This document shows positions 42,083 through 50,700 of a DNA stretch of 64,000 bases, in pieces; the stretch's first letter is position 1; each line of letters opens with the position of its first letter. Made by a program: the position numbers and the translations under genes. The notes under the pieces are model-generated. The model made no database searches. It saw nothing but the letters and a program-made list of their open reading frames with translations, and was not told the origin of the DNA. Origin of the DNA: Bittarella massiliensis (ex Durand et al. 2017) (GTDB taxonomy: Bacteria > Bacillota > Clostridia > Oscillospirales > Ruminococcaceae); contig NZ_LN908976.1 in NCBI RefSeq assembly GCF_001486165.1, positions 434,071 to 498,070 on the forward strand, read 5' to 3'.

Positions 42083-42652
42083 CTACTTTGCGGCGCCCTC
42101 GGCCGACAGGAAGCCGCCCTTTTCCAGCCGCTGGCGGATGGGGTAGGCCACCAGGCAGGCGACGACAATCTTTCCCGCGTCCCCCGGCAGGAAGGGGACC
42201 ACCCCCGTCAGCAGCGCCTGGCCGAAGGGGAGGTGCATCTGCATCCCCAGCCAGAGACTGCCGAAGGCGTAACAGAGCAGGCTCCCCGCCACCATGGCCA
42301 CCGGGTAGAGCCAGACCTTCCCCGGCGCCCGGTCCACCAGCCAGCCGGTGGCGGCGGCGCAGAAGACAAAGCCGACGATGTAGCCCCCCGTGGGGCCGAA
42401 GAGCTTGTCCGCCCCGCCAGTGAACCCGGCAAAGACCGGCAGCCCCACCAGCCCCACGGCAATGTAGACCAGGGTGCCGACGGTCCCCCGCCAAAAGCCC
42501 AGGCAGGCCGAGCAGAGGACGACCGCAAAACTCGCCAGGGAGATGGGCACCGGGGTGAAGGGCAGGGGGACGGACAGGGGGGCCAGCAGGGAGATGACGG
42601 CTGCGGCCAGGGCGGTGAGCACCAGCTCTCTGGTCTTGGACGGTTGACGCAT
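42083..42652 (-). CDS. bioY: Biotin transporter BioY
   Basis: A 189-residue S-component of the ECF-type biotin transporter with about six membrane helices. Family segments include TPVPISLASFAVVL near the N-terminus, GLPVFAGFTGG, FGPTGGYIVGF and FLPGDAGKIVVACLVAYPI. It binds biotin and, with an ECF module or alone, imports it. The ATG at 42652 has GAGGAGG upstream. Two BirA-type boxes precede it, so it should be repressed when biotin is plentiful. Its final 50 or so codons have been amplified in three further copies downstream. Confidence 0.94.
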   Translation of the reverse strand: MRQPSKTRELVLTALAAAVISLLAPLSVPLPFTPVPISLASFAVVLCSACLGFWRGTVGTLVYIAVGLVGLPVFAGFTGGADKLFGPTGGYIVGFVFCAAATGWLVDRAPGKVWLYPVAMVAGSLLCYAFGSLWLGMQMHLPFGQALLTGVVPFLPGDAGKIVVACLVAYPIRQRLEKGGFLSAEGAAK

Positions 42653-42667
42653 GGGAATTCCTCCTCA

Positions 42668-42700
42668 ATGTAAACTTCATTTTATATTTTAAGTATACAT
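42668..42700. promoter_or_regulatory. BirA-type operator 1 upstream of bioY
   Basis: ATGTAAACT (42668-42676), a 15-bp spacer and AGTATACAT (42692-42700), an imperfect dyad of the BirA biotin-box type, next to the bioY ribosome site. Confidence 0.65.
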
Positions 42701-42755
42701 TGATTTTTCCCTCCGTTCCATCCGCAGATGAAACAGCCTTTCCCGCCCGCCTCTA

Positions 42756-42788
42756 TTGTAAACTATTTATAGTATACAAAGTTTACAC
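42756..42788. promoter_or_regulatory. BirA-type operator 2 upstream of bioY
   Basis: TTGTAAACT (42756-42764), a 15-bp spacer and AGTTTACAC (42780-42788). The spacing equals that of operator 1 and arms match the biotin box closely. It probably overlaps the bioY promoter. Confidence 0.7.
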
Positions 42789-42795
42789 AAAAGAT

Positions 42796-42832
42796 AAAAA
42801 GAGCGCCCCGCCGGGTTTGGCGGGGCGCTCTT
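42796..42832 (-). terminator. Terminator of the MBL-fold gene
   Basis: GAGCGCCCCGCC (42801-42812) pairs with GGCGGGGCGCTC (42819-42830), followed by TTTTTATC on the minus strand. Confidence 0.85.
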
Positions 42833-42846
42833 CAGCTCAGGCGCCG

Positions 42847-44232
42847 TCAGGAAAAGAGTTTGTCCAGGTCAAAGGTCTGGCCAAAGGTGGGCAACAGCTT
42901 GGGGATCTCCCCGGTGTCCAGCAGTTCGGGGTGGTTGCCGTGCAGGGGGGCCACCAGCTTGGGGGCGGCCAGCTTCATCATCCGGGTGATCTCCCGGGGG
43001 ATGGCGTGGCCAAAGGTGCCGTGAAAGTGGTAGCGCACCCCGAAGTCGTCCAGCCAGGCGTGCAGGATCTTGTCCCCCGCAAAGAGGGGGTTGCCGTCGG
43101 CGTGGAAGTAGTGGGAGGGGACGCCCTGCTCCCCGGTGCGCTCCAACTCGGCCATGATGGGGGTCTTGGGGTAGATCAGGTAGAAGACATAGTCCTTCTT
43201 GTGGTGGACGATCTCCCGCAGGCTGACCGTCTCGTAGGGCAGACCACTGGGGTCCTCCCCCTCAAAGAGGCGGATGGCGCCGGTCTCCTCCAGCACCGGG
43301 TCCCCCTCCAGGTGGCTCAGCCCCTCGGTGGCGGCGGTGTGCCAGAGCAGGGCGGTGGCCCGGTCGAGCACCAGGGTACGGCCGCACTCCTTGGTGACCT
43401 TGATAAAGTCCGCCACCCGCTCCACATTGCGGCAGAGGATGTTCAGATAGCACAGCCCCTGGGCCCCCTGCAACATCTCCCGGTAGAGGCCGGGCAGCTC
43501 CAGCTCCTTCTGGGGCAGCTGCTTCTGCCAGAGGGTCTCCTCCTTCAGCTGGGTGGTCTCGGTGATGATCATGTCCAGGTGCTGGGCGGCCATGTCGGCA
43601 AAGAGCCGCTCCACATAGTCCCGGTGGCGGCCGTGGGTCCGCCAGTCGCCGGTGTAGAGGATCTTGTGCCCCCCGGCGGTGACCAGGAGGGCCGACGCGC
43701 CGGCGATGTCGTGGTCGGTCTCCCGCAGCTGGATGTGAAGGTGCTCGCCGATTTGGCGCTCCTCCCCGTCGGCCAGGCCGATGACGTTCGCCTTGGTGCC
43801 GTACCACTCGCCGCTGGCCACCACCCCGTCATAGACCGAGACCGAGTCCCTGTGCATGTACAGGTCCACCTGCTCCCCCAAAAAGGGGAGCAACTCCATG
43901 TGGTCTTGGTGGATGTGGCTGACAAAGGCCGACACCCGCTTGTAGCGGGGGAACTGCATCCCGTCCCAGGCGTTCTGGATCACGTCCTCATAGGACAGAT
44001 CCCCCAGGTAGTCCGGGTCGTAGAGTTCAAAGACCGGCGGGGCCTTGCGGGTCAGCAGGTGCTGGCGCAGCCCCCGGGGCAGCTCCATGTGCACCGCCGG
44101 GTTGAGCCAGTCGTAATGGGCCGAGGGGCGGGCGCCGTAGTCAAAGAGGATGGCTTCCTCCCCACAGCCGATGAGGACGTGGGTGCCGCCGATGGTGTTG
44201 AGACCCGAGAAAAAGGTGATGGTGGGGCGCAT
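42847..44232 (-). CDS. MBL-fold metallohydrolase (RNase J/beta-CASP-like in layout)
   Basis: A 461-residue cytoplasmic metallo-beta-lactamase-fold protein. The zinc motif is SHIHQDHMELL (HxHxDH, about 107-112). Further ligand regions are ETDHDIAGASALLV, YTGDWRTHGRH and the C-terminal PLHGNHPE. N-terminal FFSGLNTIGGTHVLI resembles the GGxxEIG start of RNase J/exonuclease proteins, and the long insertion in the middle suits a beta-CASP-like domain. Nuclease function is likely but not certain. The ATG at 44232 has AAAGGAG upstream, 21 bases after the HAD gene, so they form an operon with a strong terminator. Confidence 0.82.
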   Translation of the reverse strand: MRPTITFFSGLNTIGGTHVLIGCGEEAILFDYGARPSAHYDWLNPAVHMELPRGLRQHLLTRKAPPVFELYDPDYLGDLSYEDVIQNAWDGMQFPRYKRVSAFVSHIHQDHMELLPFLGEQVDLYMHRDSVSVYDGVVASGEWYGTKANVIGLADGEERQIGEHLHIQLRETDHDIAGASALLVTAGGHKILYTGDWRTHGRHRDYVERLFADMAAQHLDMIITETTQLKEETLWQKQLPQKELELPGLYREMLQGAQGLCYLNILCRNVERVADFIKVTKECGRTLVLDRATALLWHTAATEGLSHLEGDPVLEETGAIRLFEGEDPSGLPYETVSLREIVHHKKDYVFYLIYPKTPIMAELERTGEQGVPSHYFHADGNPLFAGDKILHAWLDDFGVRYHFHGTFGHAIPREITRMMKLAAPKLVAPLHGNHPELLDTGEIPKLLPTFGQTFDLDKLFS

Positions 44233-44253
44233 GGCGTCTCTCCTTTCTGCCGC

Positions 44254-45087
44254 TTAGCGGGCCAGCTGGCGCAGGGTGTCGCAGAGCTGGTCAAGGGTGG
44301 TCAGCCGGGCGTCCCACTGCACGTTGTCGTGGATCTCATAGGGGGACATGCAGATGGTCTTTCCCCCGAACTTCTTGATGGGCGAGAGGTCGTTGAATGT
44401 GTGGTCACCGATGGAGAGCATCTCCTCCGGCCGCACGCCGGTCTCTTTTAATATCTGGGGCAGCAGGGTGTCCAGCCCGTAGGGCTTGTTGGTGCCGTAC
44501 TTCACCTGGTACACTCTGTCCAAAAGCCCCAGCTTGCGAATAAAGCCCTCGGCCCCCACCTGCTGGGTGTTGGTGAAGATGTAGGTCTTTTTGCCGCTGG
44601 CGGTCACCTGGCCCACCGCCTCTTTGATGTCCTCGTGCAGGTGCATGGCAAAGGGGCCCTCCAGCATCTCCTCGCGCACCTTCAAAAAGCACTCGGTCCC
44701 CCGGGCGCGGGGGATCCCCATCCGCTCGCCGATGAAGAAGGTCACGCTCCAGGCGTCGCCCATGTAGGTAAAGTGCTTATTGTGGTCGAAAAACCGCTCC
44801 TCAAAGCCGTCGCTGCGCCGGTTTTCCACCGGGGTCACGGCAAACAGCTCCTCCACCGTCTCGCAGTGCAGGCTGGCGTCGGTCTCGTAAAAGTGCCCCA
44901 GTTTCAGGGGCAGCTGTCCCCGGATCAGTTCAAAGCACTTGGCGGTGATGTCGTCCTCCCGCCCCTGCCAGCGGGTCCCCTCGGCCAGATAGGCCACGTT
45001 GCGGGCGATAAAGCCCTCGTCCTGGTACAGGGTGCCGTCCATGTCCAGGATGACGACCTTGCAGTCCCCCAAAAAATCCATCTTCAA
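44254..45087 (-). CDS. HAD-superfamily hydrolase
   Basis: A 277-residue haloacid-dehalogenase-type phosphatase. Motif I is DMDGT (nucleophile Asp, about residue 15), motif II is FTNTQ, the Lys of motif III lies in NKPYG, and motif IV is GDHTFND. The large cap between motifs I and II suits a small-metabolite phosphatase. I chose the TTG at 45087, which has GGAGG 8 bases upstream; the ATG two codons later is the alternative. It is the first gene of the HAD-MBL operon, with a promoter at 45235-45263 and a perfect palindrome just after the predicted transcript start. The substrate is unknown. Confidence 0.87.
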   Translation of the reverse strand: MKMDFLGDCKVVILDMDGTLYQDEGFIARNVAYLAEGTRWQGREDDITAKCFELIRGQLPLKLGHFYETDASLHCETVEELFAVTPVENRRSDGFEERFFDHNKHFTYMGDAWSVTFFIGERMGIPRARGTECFLKVREEMLEGPFAMHLHEDIKEAVGQVTASGKKTYIFTNTQQVGAEGFIRKLGLLDRVYQVKYGTNKPYGLDTLLPQILKETGVRPEEMLSIGDHTFNDLSPIKKFGGKTICMSPYEIHDNVQWDARLTTLDQLCDTLRQLAR

Positions 45088-45200
45088 AGCGTACTCCTCC
45101 TCGCCGCCCCCGGCAGAAATCAAAGGAGCAGCCGCATCCGTCCCTCTAAAAGCCCCGTCTCCTCAGGCACAGGTCTCGCACATCTGCCGCTGCTCAGGTG

Positions 45201-45217
45201 AAACCACCAGGTGGTTT
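45201..45217. promoter_or_regulatory. Perfect 17-bp palindrome, possible operator
   Basis: AAACCACC-A-GGTGGTTT lies about 10-27 bases downstream of the predicted start of the HAD-MBL transcript. With a one-base centre it cannot form a good hairpin loop, so a dimeric repressor site is likelier. Confidence 0.45.
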
Positions 45218-45234
45218 TGTATTGATTTGCCTTT

Positions 45235-45263
45235 ATGATAAAACGTTTTTACAAGAAAAGCAA
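45235..45263 (-). promoter_or_regulatory. Promoter of the HAD-MBL operon
   Basis: TTGCTT (45263-45258), a 17-bp spacer and TATCAT (45240-45235). Confidence 0.6.
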
Positions 45264-45386
45264 GGTCTCATTTGCACAAAGGCGCTCCCCCTCTTTTGTC
45301 GATTTGGGGCAGCCGCGCCGCCCGCATATCTCCCCTGTGGGCGGGCCATACTCTCCCTGTAAATGAGCAAAAGGGGGAAATGGCCC

Positions 45387-46244
45387 GTGAAACGCAGCAC
45401 CCGTCTTTTCTGGCAGAGTTTCAGCCTCACCTTCCTCGCCCTCATCGCGGTCTTTGCCCTGGCCTTTGGGCAGCTGGTGCAAAAGCCCGCCCTGGAGGAG
45501 CGGGAGAAGCAGGCCCAGGTGGTGGAGGCAAACTACGCCTCGGGCACCAATCTGCTGCTCTGCCTGCGGCCCGAGGAGCGCAGCCTGCCCGACGCCTTTT
45601 TGTTGGTGGGGATCAACGGGACCAAGCGGCAGTTGGCCCTGACCGTCCTCCCCCCCTGCTGGAAGGTGTCCTTTGCCAACCGGGAGGACAGCCTGCAGCA
45701 GTGCTACGGCTACGGCGGCGCCATGGAGTGCATCTCCTCCCTGCAGGCCCTCACCGGGCTGCGCATCGACTACTACGCCGACTTGACCGACCAGACCCTG
45801 GCCGCCATCCTCGACGAGGTCGGGGAGCTGCCCTACAGCGTGGCCGAGGACATCTACCGCTACGACGAGACAAGCGGCCTGCTCACCTTCAAGCTGCCCT
45901 ACGGCCCCCAAGATCTCAGCGGCGACAAGCTCACCGGCTACCTGCGCTACACCAAATTGGAGGGGGACGAGAAGGATACCCTGCGCCTAAACCTCTTCAA
46001 GGCCTATCTGGACCGCTATCTCACCGCCCAGTCGGTGGCGGGGATGTCCCAGTGGTTTGCTCGCTGGTCGGGCCAGTGCAAGACCAACATCACCTCGGTG
46101 GCCTGCCTGCAACTGCAAAAGGAGCTGACCGAGGCCCTCTCGGGCCAGCCCAAAACCATCACCGCCCCCCAGATCTTTTACAGCGGCGGGCGGGACTACG
46201 ACCCCACCCAGGACGGGATGCTGCTGAAAAACTACTTCCGCTAG
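45387..46244 (+). CDS. Degenerate LytR-CpsA-Psr-like membrane-anchored protein
   Basis: A 285-residue protein with a basic start and one N-terminal helix (about 8-30), the remainder outside. The core has the layout of the LCP domain: a LALTVLPPCWKV strand where LCP proteins have a PRDT segment, CYGYGGAMECISSLQALTGLRIDYY, and LDEVGELPYSV where GGV/I usually stands. The PRDT Arg/Asp are replaced by PPCW, so phosphotransferase activity is doubtful. I chose the GTG at 45387, preceded by AAAGGGGGAA; the ATG eight codons earlier has no ribosome site. It stands alone between a weakly defined promoter region and a long terminator hairpin. Confidence 0.65.
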   Translation: MKRSTRLFWQSFSLTFLALIAVFALAFGQLVQKPALEEREKQAQVVEANYASGTNLLLCLRPEERSLPDAFLLVGINGTKRQLALTVLPPCWKVSFANREDSLQQCYGYGGAMECISSLQALTGLRIDYYADLTDQTLAAILDEVGELPYSVAEDIYRYDETSGLLTFKLPYGPQDLSGDKLTGYLRYTKLEGDEKDTLRLNLFKAYLDRYLTAQSVAGMSQWFARWSGQCKTNITSVACLQLQKELTEALSGQPKTITAPQIFYSGGRDYDPTQDGMLLKNYFR

Positions 46245-46250
46245 GCGGCT

Positions 46251-46292
46251 GGGAGAAGGGCCCGGACAGATGTCTGTCCGGGCCCTTCTCCC
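46251..46292. terminator. Long hairpin between convergent genes
   Basis: A perfect 19-bp stem (46251-46269 with 46274-46292, loop ATGT) lies between the LCP-like stop and the XRE/S24 stop. There is no T tract, but its length and position indicate a bidirectional terminator. Confidence 0.7.
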
Positions 46293-46300
46293 CTGTGCGC

Positions 46301-47101
46301 TCACAGCAGATCGAGGCGGCCCACCACCGTTCCCAGGCAGCAAAACTGGCTGCCCTCCTCCACAGAGATATTGGGGAAAGCCCGGTTGAGCGCCGCCAGC
46401 CGCACCCCGCCGCGCACCTTCTGGTAGAGCCGGATATACCCCTCCCCGTTTAGGTTGAAAAGGCCGATCTCGTCCTGTCCGGCCGGGCGGTGGGAGAGCG
46501 CCAGCACCTCCCCGGCGTGGTAGGCGGGTTCCATGGCGCTGCCGTAAAGCACCACCGCAAAGTCGGCGGCCCGGGCCGTCTCGCCGTCTTTTACCGAGAT
46601 GTGGCGAACGGCGATGGAGTTCACCGCCGTCCGCCCGCCCTCTGCCCGGGTGGGGAGGTAACAGGGCAGCACCTGTCTCGCCGGGCTGTCGGGGCGGTGG
46701 AGGGCGTCAAAGGTCTTTACCATGGTCAGGAGGATCCGCCGCTCCCTGCCGGTGAACCGCCGCAGGCTCCAAATCAACTGGTACTCCTCCTCGGTGAGGA
46801 GGAGGGGCTGTTCCACCTCCTGCTCCAACAGGGCGGCGCGGCTCTGCCCACTGGGGTAGACGTCGCAGAAATAGCGCATCGGCAGCCCGAAGAGCCGGGC
46901 CAGCCGCTCCACCGTCTTGAGGGAGGGGTCCTTGGTCGCCCCGCTGAGGATCTTGTTGAGGGTCCCCAGGGGAACGCCCGAGCAGTCCGCCAGCATCTGG
47001 GTGGTAAACCCCTCCCGCTCTTTCAGCAGCCGCAGCTTCTCCGAGAGCTCCCGGCCGCCGCCCGCCTCCCAAATATCCGCGCTCGGTAAATTTTCACCCA
47101 T
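46301..47101 (-). CDS. XRE-family regulator with LexA/S24-like C-terminal domain
   Basis: A 266-residue phage-repressor-like regulator. An XRE helix-turn-helix (about 15-75; TTQMLADCSGVPLGTLNKILSG) is followed by a linker and an S24 peptidase-like domain. The Ser is in YGSAMEPAYHAGE. The Lys position of the LexA dyad reads GYIRLYQK, so the usual Lys may be Arg and self-cleavage is doubtful. The start is unclear: the ATG at 47101 lies 16 bases after GGAGG, while the ATG at 47143 lacks a ribosome site. It is divergent from a small gene at 47208 and may repress it from the short shared region. Confidence 0.82.
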   Translation of the reverse strand: MGENLPSADIWEAGGGRELSEKLRLLKEREGFTTQMLADCSGVPLGTLNKILSGATKDPSLKTVERLARLFGLPMRYFCDVYPSGQSRAALLEQEVEQPLLLTEEEYQLIWSLRRFTGRERRILLTMVKTFDALHRPDSPARQVLPCYLPTRAEGGRTAVNSIAVRHISVKDGETARAADFAVVLYGSAMEPAYHAGEVLALSHRPAGQDEIGLFNLNGEGYIRLYQKVRGGVRLAALNRAFPNISVEEGSQFCCLGTVVGRLDLL

Positions 47102-47126
47102 TTCCTGTAAAAAGCGCCTCCTTTTA

Positions 47127-47154
47127 TTGACTTTGTCTCCCATCCTGATAGCAT
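47127..47154 (+). promoter_or_regulatory. Possible promoter of the small gene at 47208
   Basis: TTGACT (47127-47132), a 16-bp spacer and TAGCAT (47149-47154), overlapping the 5' end of the divergent XRE/S24 transcript. Confidence 0.4.
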
Positions 47155-47207
47155 AGAGTACGCGGTATGTGGGTGCCGCAGAAGAAGGAATAAAAGGAGA
47201 CATTGCG

Positions 47208-47450
47208 ATGAGTAAGAACCACTGCTTTGCGGTCATCTCCAACCCGGAGAAAAGCCGCTTTGGCATACAGGCAGAGGGCGGGATCGAGACGCCCCTCTTC
47301 TCCCCCGACCCCCTGCAGGTGGCCCGGCTGGCCTCCCTCTTCGAGCGGGAGGACCTGGACCCTGCCCACCTCTGCGACGTGGTGCGGGACATGTTCTGCG
47401 CCGCCGCCTTCCCCGACAGGGATTTCTACTTTCCCTCCCTCGAGTGGTGA
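47208..47450 (+). CDS. Small protein of unknown function (DUF6514-like?)
   Basis: An 80-residue protein with start ATG at 47208 and AAAAGGAG 8 bases upstream. No signal or membrane helix. A FGIQAEGG start, a SPDPLQVARLASLF middle and a DPAHLCDVVRDMF end recall the small clostridial DUF6514 proteins, a weak pattern match. It is divergent from the XRE/S24 regulator and has its own strong terminator, so it is a real transcription unit, probably under that regulator's control. Confidence 0.75.
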   Translation: MSKNHCFAVISNPEKSRFGIQAEGGIETPLFSPDPLQVARLASLFEREDLDPAHLCDVVRDMFCAAAFPDRDFYFPSLEW

Positions 47451-47515
47451 ACGGCTTTTTCATCCTTATTTTACCATTCCCAAAATTTCTTGAAAAGCAT
47501 AGATTTTCGACAAAA

Positions 47516-47556
47516 ACAGACACCCTTTTCAGCTGCGAAAAGGGTGTCTGTTTTTT
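47516..47556 (+). terminator. Terminator of the small gene
   Basis: ACAGACACCCTTTTC (47516-47530) pairs with GAAAAGGGTGTCTGT (47537-47551), followed by TTTTT. It also faces the small membrane gene ending at 47586. Confidence 0.85.
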
Positions 47557-47585
47557 CTATTTGAGGGGTGGGCGCAGCCGCTGCG

Positions 47586-47762
47586 TCACAGCTCGCCTCG
47601 GTCGCGGCGGCGGGTGCGGCGGATCAGGTAGCCGCTGCCCAGCAGCACCGCCCCGGCGAGGACCAGCAACGCCGGGATGTCAAAACGGCAGCCGGCAAAG
47701 ACAAAGAGGGCCGCGCCCCCGCCCGCCACCAGGGTGAAAAAGAGAAAATCACAGAGTTTCAC
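47586..47762 (-). CDS. Small two-helix membrane protein
   Basis: A 58-residue protein with two hydrophobic helices (about 5-22 and 28-46) and the basic tail RRTRRRDRGEL. It starts at the GTG at 47762 with GGAGGGACGAG upstream and overlaps the end of the large surface-protein gene by 14 bases, so it is translationally coupled to it. It has no recognised family. It may be an accessory or stabilising subunit of the surface protein. Confidence 0.7.
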   Translation of the reverse strand: MKLCDFLFFTLVAGGGAALFVFAGCRFDIPALLVLAGAVLLGSGYLIRRTRRRDRGEL

Positions 47763-50700
47763 GGTCTCGTCCCTCCTCTCGGTCCAACTGTCCCTTGCGA
47801 AAGAGGGTATAGCCGGCGACCAGCACCGCCAGCGCCAACAGCCCCCAGTGGATGCCGCAGGAACCGGCCTCCCGGCCCATCCCGCCGCCCAGCAGTCCGG
47901 TGTCCACATCCCCGGTGTTGGGCTGTCCGCCGCCGGGCGCGGCAGTCTCCCCCTCAATCGACCCGCCGGCGGTCTTTTCCGCCAGCCGGTACTGCAAGAA
48001 GAGGGAGGTGCGGTTGCCGGAGGAGTCCTCCAGGGTGTAGGCGATGACGTATTCCCCGGGCTGGGTGGTGTCGATCCCCTCCACCGCCTTCCCGTTTTGG
48101 ATCACGGCGAAGCGGATCTCCTTGAGGGCCCCGTCCGGCTGGGCCGAGGTGAACTTATATCGGCCGGCAATCAAGTCGCGGATTTCTCCCTCGTCCAGCC
48201 AGCCGCCCGACAGGGGTGGGTCGGAGACCACCTGCACCAGCCGGTCCTTTACGGTGGCGTACTTGGTGCCGTTCTGCCAGTCCTCCACCACCTCCGGGGC
48301 GTCGGGGCGGCTCCCCGGCTCCACCGTGGGGTCGCTGGGGTCGTACTCCACCACCGGCGGGGCCCCCTGGCCCACAAAGGTGTAGGTGAGGTGGACGGTG
48401 GTCTGGTTGCCCTGGCTGTCGGTGACGGTTTGGGAGATGAGGCAACTGCCGGGCTTGGCGGTGTCCAGGCTACCTGCCTTCCCCTCCACCGTCACGGTGA
48501 CCGGGCCGTAGGTCAACACCCCGTCCCCCTGGGCGCTGCCGAACTGGTAACGGCCCTTCAGCATTTCTGCCGCCACCTGAGCCGTCAGCCTGCCGCCATA
48601 GGCGGGGGGCGTGCCCACCACCTCGGTGATGCTGTCGTAGAGGTGGGCGTGTTTCTTCCCGGTGGCCGGGTCGTCCTTGACGGTTGGCTTGGGAAGGGGC
48701 TTTAGGGGGTCAAAGGAGGGGCCCACCGGCGGGTCGGAACTCTCGCCCCAGTCCACCGTGGGCGGGGCCGAGCGGTCGATGAGGGTATCGGTGAGGAGGA
48801 CGGTGGTGGTGTTCCCGTCCGCGTCGGTGACCAGACAGGTGACGGTGAAGGCGCCGGGCTGGGTGGTGTCCACCCCTTCCCCGGTGACGTCCTTGCCCCC
48901 CTGGGCGATGGTGTAGGCATAGGTGAGGTCACTGTTTCCCGGCACATTGGAGGAGAAGCCGTAGCGGCCGTCAAAGAGGTCCTTGGCGTCCTCTGCCGTG
49001 AAGCGGCCACCGTAGAGGGGGGCCTCCCGGTCGATGACCTCCTGCATGCTGTCGCGAATAGAGGTGTGGACCAGGCCGTTTTCATCGGTGGTCTTCTCCG
49101 GCTCGGAGGGGGTGACATCGGGGTCGCTGGGGTCGGCCGAGGGCGGGTCGTTGACGGTGACCGCCAAGGCGGGGGAGGCATTCCCCGCCGCATCTACCGC
49201 CCGGTACCTGCCGTTTTGGCTGGCGGCAAACGTCTGGCTGGCGGCGCCGCTGCCGTCGGTGAGGGAAAAGGCCTTGGCGCCGACCCAGCGGCCAGCCTTG
49301 ACGTCATAGCGCTCGACCTTCCAGATGCCCGAGAGGCTGTCCGACAGGGTGAGGGCATTCCCCGAGACGGTGAGGGTGGGGGCGGTGGCGTCGATCTTCA
49401 CCGCGTCCTCCACCGTGGTAGACAGCTCCCCCGTCACGGTGTTTTTGGCCTGATAGGCCGTCTGGGTCCCCCCGGTCTCCTGGCTGTAACTGGTCTTGCA
49501 GTTGCCCTGGTCGAGGGTGGCGGTGACCACCTCCCCCTCTTTGATGAGGAACTGGTTGAACTGGTCGGGGTAGAAGGTGATCTCCACCGGGCCGGCGTTC
49601 CAGCCGTTTTCATTGGCCGGGGTGCGGGTATAGTGGTAGTCCTTCCCCGCCGTCCCCTGCTCCTCCGCCGGTTTCTCCGGGTCGTAGGGCACCAGGGGCT
49701 TGGCGGGGATCAGTTCGTCCCCTGAATACTGTTTGGACTGAAAGAAGTCGTCCACCATCATCTGGCCGATGGTGACCGCCTTGCCCTCGGGGTTTGCCAC
49801 CTTGGCCCGGTAGGTGATGACCGTTTCGGCGGGGGAGCAATCAAAGGGGATGCCCCCTGTCGCCACATTGTCCCCCTGAGCAGTCACGTTCACGCCGTTC
49901 ACGGTGATTTTTTGGCTCTTGCCATCCCCCCAGGCGGCGGGGTCAAAATGCAGCCCAGCGGTGGGGTACTCCTTGCTGTCCGACAGCTTTAGGCGGCTGG
50001 GGACGGTGCCCCCATTTTCCCAGTTGTTTTTGATTTTTGCCTGCACGGTGACGATGCTTCCGTCGGCGATCGGCGTCCCCGCAGGGATGGCCTGCCCGCT
50101 CTCGTCAAGCAATTTGGTTTCAAGAAAGGTGGGGCTGTAATCGGTATAGGCCATCCCCAAAAATGTTCCTTCCACCCGCCCCACAGCGGGGACGTCGCCT
50201 TTGTAGTCCATCAGGCCCCTGATTTGTACGGCCACCACGTCTTCGGTGAAGGGGTTGGGGTAGGTGATGCTCTTGCCGTTGTAGGACAAGGTAAAGGCAT
50301 TGGCCGCCGCGTCAAAGGAGAGGCAGTAGGGCTTATTCTCCCCAAAGTCCGCCTCCGTCAGCGGCTGCTGCGGCTGCTCGTAGTCGTTTCCGTGGACGAC
50401 GGTGAGCCGCTCGATGCCGCCCACCCGACCGGCAGAAAACCGATAGTTGGTGGTGCTGCCGTAAAGGGCCACCTCCCCGTAATGGCAGTGTCCACTCCCG
50501 ACAATGGTGAAGTTCGCCTCGAGTTTCCAGTTGGCTTTCAGAGAGATCTTCCCCTTGGAAAAAAGCGCCGTGTTGCTCACGCCGTCCACCCAGTGGTCCT
50601 CATCCGCCAAGTGGACCCAGTTGCCGTCGACGACGCCAACACCTGCGGTGGTGGTGCGCATGGCAAAAATTGCGTTCAGGTCTTTTTCCTCTACAAAGCT

